NCBI GenBank assembly: GCA_022616535.1
Contig: JAKEEM010000051.1
Location: 1 to 64,000 of the forward strand
DNA length: 64,000 bases
Direction of reading: 5' to 3'
Source: Chlorobiota bacterium
GTDB taxonomy: Bacteria > Bacteroidota > Ignavibacteria > Tepidaquicellales > OLB5
Position numbers and translations under genes: made by a program. Shown in pieces: positions 58,409-64,000 of this stretch. The notes below the pieces were generated by a model. It had not been told where the DNA came from and did not search any database. It saw only the letters and a program-made list of their open reading frames with translations. Numbering within the stretch: position 1 is the stretch's first letter; each line of letters starts with the position of its first letter.

Positions 58409-59644
58409 ATGAGCAAAAAATACATTTATAATTATCTTGTAATATTTTCCCTGTCGCTTGCTCTTGTGGCGGTCTTTCATTCATGTGATTTCTTTTTGAC
58501 CCCGCCTGTAGCTGATGATGAAACACTTGACGGCCCGATTGAAGGTCTTACAAGCGACCAGCTTCGGATGTTCTTCCTCGGTGATGAACAGTTTAACAAA
58601 GTTTTTTCCTTTAATGAAGGGCTTGGACCGATTTTTAACAATACCGCATGCGGAAGCTGCCACGTTGATGACGGGAAAAGTCATCCTTCTGCAAATCTGA
58701 AGAGATTCCAGAAAAATTTAGGTAATGGAACCTATGACCCGCTCACAGAACTCGGCGGCTTACAGCTTCAGGATAAGTCTATCCCAGGCTATCCTGCTGA
58801 GACCATTCCGCCTGAGGCAAACGCAATTTCCGTGCGAAGCGGACCTATCGTAGTTGGACTTGGCTTGATAGAAGCCATTTCTGATTCAACAATACTTGCG
58901 TATGCCGACCCCAACGACCAGAACAATGATGGAATTTCAGGTAAGCCGCAGCTAATAAGCGCACCTTCTTTTTTAAACCTTCCTCCGGGACCTTACGGCG
59001 GTAAATACCTTGGGAGATTTGGAAGGAAAGCGGGGGCAATAAATCTGCTTCAGCAAACAGTTGAAGCTTATCATCAGGATATTGGAATAACTACTGATTT
59101 AATCCCCTCTGAAAATTACAATCCGTTAGCGGGCGGCTATATTGATCCGGTCCCAGACCCCGAAGTTACATCAAATACAGTTCAGTTCGTAGTCTTTTAT
59201 CTGAAAACTTTGAAACCTCCAATAAGAAGAATGCAAAATGACCTCAAAGTAATAGCCGGAAATACCAAGTTTAACGAAATTGGCTGCAACAGATGCCACG
59301 TTCCTTCAATGCAGACCGGTTACAGCCCCATAAACGCTTTAAGCTATAAGCAGGTGAATTTATACTCCGATATGCTGCTCCACGATATGGGGGATGAGTT
59401 AGCTGACAATTTTATCGAAGGCAAAGCAAATGAAAGAGAATGGAGAACAACTCCGCTATGGGGACTCGGAATCATCCATAATGCAACAGGAGGAATGCCT
59501 TTTTACATGCACGATGGCAGAACCTCTGACCTGATTGAAGCAATACGGCTGCACGGCGGTGAAGCCGAAGCCATAAAACAGGCGTTCATGAACCTGGGTG
59601 AAACGGACAGGCAGAATGTAATTGCATTTTTAAAGTCACTATGA
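58409..59644 (+). CDS. Di-heme oxidoreductase (DUF1111/putative peroxidase family) lipoprotein
   Basis: Two CxxCH motifs: NNTACGSCHVDDGKSHP and NEIGCNRCHVPSMQTG; TPLWGLGIIHNATGGMPFYMHDGRTSDLIEAIRLHGGEAEAIKQAF. Confidence 0.92.
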   Translation: MSKKYIYNYLVIFSLSLALVAVFHSCDFFLTPPVADDETLDGPIEGLTSDQLRMFFLGDEQFNKVFSFNEGLGPIFNNTACGSCHVDDGKSHPSANLKRFQKNLGNGTYDPLTELGGLQLQDKSIPGYPAETIPPEANAISVRSGPIVVGLGLIEAISDSTILAYADPNDQNNDGISGKPQLISAPSFLNLPPGPYGGKYLGRFGRKAGAINLLQQTVEAYHQDIGITTDLIPSENYNPLAGGYIDPVPDPEVTSNTVQFVVFYLKTLKPPIRRMQNDLKVIAGNTKFNEIGCNRCHVPSMQTGYSPINALSYKQVNLYSDMLLHDMGDELADNFIEGKANEREWRTTPLWGLGIIHNATGGMPFYMHDGRTSDLIEAIRLHGGEAEAIKQAFMNLGETDRQNVIAFLKSL

Positions 59645-60084
59645 ATATCTCACGAAAAGATTTCTTAAAGAAAACAACACTCCTATCAGGCGGATTAATT
59701 CTACTCCCTGTGATTGGGAATTTATCGGGGTGTTCTGCCAGCGCGGAATCAACGAAGGTTACTGTTTCGCCGGAGGGAATTATTAAATACAATATCGCCG
59801 GCACGCTTAAAAACCCGGGTGACGGTGAATTGCTGGAGTTAGAGAAAACCGATTCGAAGATATTGCTGATTAAAAAGCAGGGAAACAGCTTCACGGCGCT
59901 GAACTCTGTTTGCACTCATAAGGGGTGCGAGCTGGTTAAGAAAAGGGATTTTCTTGATTGCCCATGCCACGGCTCGGAATTTGATTTCAGCGGAAAAGTG
60001 ATAAAAGGTCCCGCTAGCGAGCCGCTGCAGAGCTTTAAAACTGAGTTCGACGGCAAAAATACAGTAACAATTTTCCTAAAGTAA
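59641..60084 (+). CDS. Rieske [2Fe-2S] protein
   Basis: CTHKGCELVKKRDFLDCPCHGSEFDFSGKVIKGPASEPLQSF. Confidence 0.92.
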   Translation: MNISRKDFLKKTTLLSGGLILLPVIGNLSGCSASAESTKVTVSPEGIIKYNIAGTLKNPGDGELLELEKTDSKILLIKKQGNSFTALNSVCTHKGCELVKKRDFLDCPCHGSEFDFSGKVIKGPASEPLQSFKTEFDGKNTVTIFLK

Positions 60085-60092
60085 GTTTACAT

Positions 60093-61256
60093 ATGAAAAA
60101 AATAATTATAATACTTATAATTCAATGGATTGTATTTCAGTCTTTATACTCACAGTCTAAAGACACAGCAAAAGTTACTGACCCATTATATCAAAAACCT
60201 TTTCTGCTTAAGTTCGGCAACCTGCAGCTTGGCGGATATACTGATATGAGCTATGAGTTTGAAAGGGAAAACGGCATCACGGAAGAAGCTACATTCAAAG
60301 CCAACAGGTTTAATATTTTTGTTTACTCAAGATTTTTCAACAGGGCAACAATATTCGGGGAAATAGAATTTGAAGAAGGAGCGGAGGAAATTGCACTAGA
60401 AATAGCGCAGCTTGATTTTGAATTAACCGAAGCATTGAACCTGCGCGCCGGAATTTTACTGCCGCCGCTCGGCAGGTTTAACGTAAACCATGATTCACCC
60501 AAAAATGATTTCACGCGAAGACCGCTTGTTTCGACAGAAATTATTCCATCAACTCTCTCGGAAGTCGGCGGCGGGTTATTCGGAAATGTTTATGCGGGGA
60601 GAATGAGATTCGCTTACAATATGTATTTAACTAACGGATTTACTGACGGAATAATTTTGAATGGGCAGGGAGGTACAAGCTTCCAGGCGGGCAAACCTTC
60701 GCTCGGCGAAGATAATAATACAGCGCCCTCATACACCGGCAGGATTGGATTTATCCCTGTTCCGGGAATTGAGGCAGGGCTTTCATTCCATACAGGTGCG
60801 TATAATACGTATTCGGTTGAAGGCGTGGACATAGATGAAAAAAGAAATGAGTTAATCTTAGCGGCTGACTGGGATTTTTCCAGAAGCTTTAAATTCGGTA
60901 CTCTCAGGTTAAGCGGTGAATTTGCTTACGCAAAGATTGATATACCTGAAAACCTTGCAAGCATTTATGCAGGAAAACAGCAGGGATATTATGTAGACCT
61001 GGCATATGATTTCCTCAAGGGTTTTGTAAAAATTCTGCCAAAGTCTTACTTTACTTTTGCTCTCCGGTATGATGAAATTCATTTAAACAAAGATATCGAT
61101 GGAGATTTGACAAGGCAGTTCTCGCTTGGCTTAAACTTCAGGCCGTTTGAGGATTCGGTATTCAGGATTAATTATTCAAGAGGATGGTCTTACGACAGAA
61201 TAAATAACTTAACGCATACTGCTTTGATGACAGCTTCAATTGCAACTTATTTTTAG
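60093..61256 (+). CDS. Outer-membrane beta-barrel/porin-like protein
   Basis: Signal peptide; LQLGGYTDMSYEFERENG, repeated beta strands, FALRYDEIHLNKD, C-terminal aromatic. Confidence 0.75.
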   Translation: MKKIIIILIIQWIVFQSLYSQSKDTAKVTDPLYQKPFLLKFGNLQLGGYTDMSYEFERENGITEEATFKANRFNIFVYSRFFNRATIFGEIEFEEGAEEIALEIAQLDFELTEALNLRAGILLPPLGRFNVNHDSPKNDFTRRPLVSTEIIPSTLSEVGGGLFGNVYAGRMRFAYNMYLTNGFTDGIILNGQGGTSFQAGKPSLGEDNNTAPSYTGRIGFIPVPGIEAGLSFHTGAYNTYSVEGVDIDEKRNELILAADWDFSRSFKFGTLRLSGEFAYAKIDIPENLASIYAGKQQGYYVDLAYDFLKGFVKILPKSYFTFALRYDEIHLNKDIDGDLTRQFSLGLNFRPFEDSVFRINYSRGWSYDRINNLTHTALMTASIATYF

Positions 61257-61272
61257 TCAAGCATATTTAAAA

Positions 61273-62019
61273 ATGAACGTAATTTCAGTAAAAAACTTAA
61301 CTGTATCTTATCACAAAAAACCTGCTATCAAAGGCATTAATCTTGAAATTGATTCCGGAAGTGTGATTGGAATTGTCGGTCCCAACGGTGCGGGTAAATC
61401 AACACTGCTGAAGGGAATATTGGGACTGCTTCCGTTCGATAGCGGCGAGATTAAAATTTTCGGTAAGGATATCGATAAATCACGCAAACGCATTTCATAC
61501 ATCCCCCAGCGTGAGCAGTTTGACTGGGATTTCCCGATTAATGTGCATGATGTTGTGATGATGGGACGCTACGCACACCTGCCAATGATTGGCTTTCCAA
61601 AGGCAAAGGACAGGGAAATCGTGGACCAGGCACTGCAGAAGGTCGAAATGCTGAAATATGCCTCGAGGCAGATTAGAAACTTATCCGGCGGGCAGCAGCA
61701 GAGAATTTTCCTCGCGCGCTCGCTTGCGCAAGAGAGTGATATCTATTTTCTTGATGAGCCCTTTGTGGGAGTCGATGCGAAAACCGAGAAAGCAATTTTT
61801 AACCTTATGAAGGAGCTGAAAGACGAGGGCAAAACTATTCTTGTCGTTCACCATGATTTGGGAAAAGTGCTTGAATATTTCGATAAGCTGATACTGATTA
61901 ACCAGACGCTTATTGCTTACGGAAATACAAAAGATGTTTTTACTGCCGAAATGATAAACAAAACCTACGGCGGCAGGCTGACGATACTGCAAAGAACGGA
62001 AGAGCTTGTTGGTCAATAA
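61273..62019 (+). CDS. Metal ABC transporter ATP-binding protein
   Basis: GIVGPNGAGKSTLLKGILGLL, ISYIPQREQFDWDFPINVHDVVMMGRY, NLSGGQQQRIFLARSLAQESDIYFLDEPFVGVD. Confidence 0.96.
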   Translation: MNVISVKNLTVSYHKKPAIKGINLEIDSGSVIGIVGPNGAGKSTLLKGILGLLPFDSGEIKIFGKDIDKSRKRISYIPQREQFDWDFPINVHDVVMMGRYAHLPMIGFPKAKDREIVDQALQKVEMLKYASRQIRNLSGGQQQRIFLARSLAQESDIYFLDEPFVGVDAKTEKAIFNLMKELKDEGKTILVVHHDLGKVLEYFDKLILINQTLIAYGNTKDVFTAEMINKTYGGRLTILQRTEELVGQ

Positions 62020-63290
62020 TGGAAGTAATTTATAAATACATAATAGAGCCGGTTCAATACGAATTCATCCAGCGGGCACTGGTTGCATCGATTACAATTG
62101 GCATAAGCTGCGGATTAATCGGCACTTACATAATGCTCCGCAGGATGTCATTAATCGGTGATGCGCTAGCTCACGCTGTTTTGCCCGGCGTTGTAATAAG
62201 TTTTATGATTGCCGGCAAGGGCGAGCTGAGTCTTTTTATAGGGGCGGTTATTGCAGGTATTGTTACATCGCTTTTAATCGGATTTGTAAATCGCAACTCA
62301 AAGATTAAGGAAGACACGTCAATAGGTATTATCTTTACGGGAGCTTTTGCGCTCGGCGTGCTGCTTGTTTCGCAGTTAAAGCAGGTGCATATTGATTTAT
62401 CTTCATACCTCTTCGGTGATGTGCTCGGTGTTTCGACAGGCGATATAATACTATCGATGATTATAATGTTTGTAATTCTAACTTGCATAATTTTGTTTTA
62501 CAAACAGCTTCTGCTGACCTCGTTTGACCCGACTATGGCTATGACAATCGGAATTTCAGTAACGATTGTCCACTATCTTTTAATGTCGCTCCTTTCGATG
62601 TCGATAGTTGCCGGCTTGCAGTCCGTTGGTGTTGTGCTTCTGGTTGCAATGTTAATCACACCCCCCGCAACGGCATATTTGCTAACAACAAGCTTAAAGA
62701 AAATTCTGGTGCTTTCGTCGGTTCTCGGAGTTGCTGCATCGGTTATCGGATTATATATGTCTTACCATTTCAATTTTTCCTCCGGTGCATCGATTGTCCT
62801 GGTTGCGGTATTCTTCTTTATGCTGGCATTTGTTTTTTCCCCTAAGGAAGGGCTTCTCACCAGGTTCTTAAGGCGACGGGAAGCTTCAAAAGCCGTTATA
62901 ATGGAGGATATTATAAAGCTTGCATATAAATTCCAGACAGTCCTGGCAAAAGAAGAGCTCGTCGAAAAAATTTCAGGCGAGCTTGGCTTCAGAGCATCGA
63001 AAATCGAATCCTTAATCAGCCGGCTGGTTGAGGTGGGACTCGTTTCTTCTTCGGACGGGAAATATGAGCTTTCCGAAACCGGAAAAAAGGAAGCGCTAAG
63101 GTTAATCCGTATTCACCGCCTGTGGGAAACCTATATTACAAAGGAAAAAGTTACTGATATCGAGCACATTCACCCCGAGGCGGAAAAAATCGAGCACCTT
63201 CTCACCGAAGAGCTTGCCGACGAGCTTGACGAGGAGCTTGGCTTCCCCGAAAAAGACCCTCACGGCTCCGATATACCTAGGAAAAAATAA
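62019..63290 (+). CDS. Metal ABC transporter permease (ABC-3 family) fused to a C-terminal DtxR-like domain
   Basis: GLIGTYIMLRRMSLIGDALAHAVLPGVVISFM permease; C-terminus EALRLIRIHRLWETYITKEKVTDIEHIHPEAEKIEHLLTEELADELDEELGFPEKDPHGSDIPRKK. Confidence 0.95.
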   Translation: MEVIYKYIIEPVQYEFIQRALVASITIGISCGLIGTYIMLRRMSLIGDALAHAVLPGVVISFMIAGKGELSLFIGAVIAGIVTSLLIGFVNRNSKIKEDTSIGIIFTGAFALGVLLVSQLKQVHIDLSSYLFGDVLGVSTGDIILSMIIMFVILTCIILFYKQLLLTSFDPTMAMTIGISVTIVHYLLMSLLSMSIVAGLQSVGVVLLVAMLITPPATAYLLTTSLKKILVLSSVLGVAASVIGLYMSYHFNFSSGASIVLVAVFFFMLAFVFSPKEGLLTRFLRRREASKAVIMEDIIKLAYKFQTVLAKEELVEKISGELGFRASKIESLISRLVEVGLVSSSDGKYELSETGKKEALRLIRIHRLWETYITKEKVTDIEHIHPEAEKIEHLLTEELADELDEELGFPEKDPHGSDIPRKK

Positions 63291-63291
63291 C

Positions 63292-64000
63292 TTACCAAAC
63301 CTTAAATGTATTTACCACATTAATATTTGTGTTATACGCCGTAATCATGTAATTGTAGTTATTCACCACATCGTCATATAGGCGGTTGAACTCATTTACA
63401 TTGTTTGCGTTCGGCGCTTCATCGAAAAACTTCTTCCCCGCATCCAAAAAATTACCTGTCATTTTCGCAAAATAATCCTCGTAGCTGTATTTCATATACT
63501 TGGTTTTATCGGTGAACTCCGCACTTAAAACCGTATTCTTATCTTCTTTATAAGTTTTTTCAAATTCTTCAAAGCTTTTTTTGGATGCGCTTAAATCGCC
63601 TTTAAATTCTACCGCATTAAAATTATCGTAAAACTCCTCCGCCGCATCAAGCGTGCTTTCGTATGCATTCATAAGTATTGCAATTGATTTCTCGTCCGGG
63701 TTGGAAATCGTATTAGGGTCGCGGATTTCTCTTTTCGGCTTGTATTTTTTAATTGCGGCGGCAAACTTGTCAAAAGCGGATTTATATTTCTCGTAATCGC
63801 TTTTCATCTCCTCATCATAAGGCACGGTTTTGGATAAATCTTTTTTGAACTCGCCCTTGCTGTAATAATCCGATACTTTGCTTGCCGTGCCGTGATAATC
63901 CTCGAGAACCTTCAGCAGCTTTACAAGCTCGCCTTCGATTTCATTTTTCATTTCGCTTGCCGCGCTCAGCTTCGAAAGCTCACCCCCGTCATAATATGAG
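63292..64000 (-). CDS. DUF3829-like helical protein (N-terminus beyond the right edge)
   Basis: Frame stays open from the track's Met at 63951 to the window edge (SYYDGGELSKLSAASEMKNEIEGELVKLL...). Confidence 0.6.
   Translation of the reverse strand, partial: SYYDGGELSKLSAASEMKNEIEGELVKLLKVLEDYHGTASKVSDYYSKGEFKKDLSKTVPYDEEMKSDYEKYKSAFDKFAAAIKKYKPKREIRDPNTISNPDEKSIAILMNAYESTLDAAEEFYDNFNAVEFKGDLSASKKSFEEFEKTYKEDKNTVLSAEFTDKTKYMKYSYEDYFAKMTGNFLDAGKKFFDEAPNANNVNEFNRLYDDVVNNYNYMITAYNTNINVVNTFKVW

Noticed and set aside
1-64000. tRNA, rRNA genes, CRISPR arrays, prophage
   Set aside because: No convincing cloverleaf, rRNA core sequence, regular repeat-spacer array or phage structural cluster was seen by eye. 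The single tail-fibre-like gene is isolated and sits with a secreted protease.

Overview
This 64 kb window looks like chromosome from a Bacteroidota/Ignavibacteria-like bacterium. The basis is T9SS-type C-terminal sorting motifs, the codon/AT style and many small hairpin repeats. I found no rRNA, tRNA or CRISPR array. Left to right: aconitase (cut by the left edge), PolB-like exonuclease, YraN, RNase HII, ComF; a restriction-modification (R-M) locus with two tandem methyltransferases and an HNH protein (4.8-8.9 kb); cysS; a KefB-like antiporter; a RAYT transposase; recN; dnaA with a probable oriC at 17.7-18.2 kb; mnmE-mnmG-rsmG; nth; an uncharacterised three-gene operon with zinc-ribbon motifs (25.6-27.5 kb); DUF4126, KdsC and UbiA-family genes; a second HNH plus two-methyltransferase R-M locus (30.2-33.1 kb) with repeat-rich flanks; a metallophosphoesterase; a secreted subtilisin/tail-fibre-like/beta-barrel cluster (37.4-41.2 kb); glycosyltransferases; a radical SAM gene next to a second RAYT with flanking REPs and a 27-bp direct duplication; an ECF sigma and FecR-like anti-sigma pair with a very long charged helix; rimO; pirin; a peroxidase; and an operon combining a DtxR-family regulator, metal ABC transporter, di-heme protein, Rieske protein and outer-membrane protein. 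The permease in that operon carries a second DtxR-like domain. All product calls come from reading motifs by eye; no database search was run.
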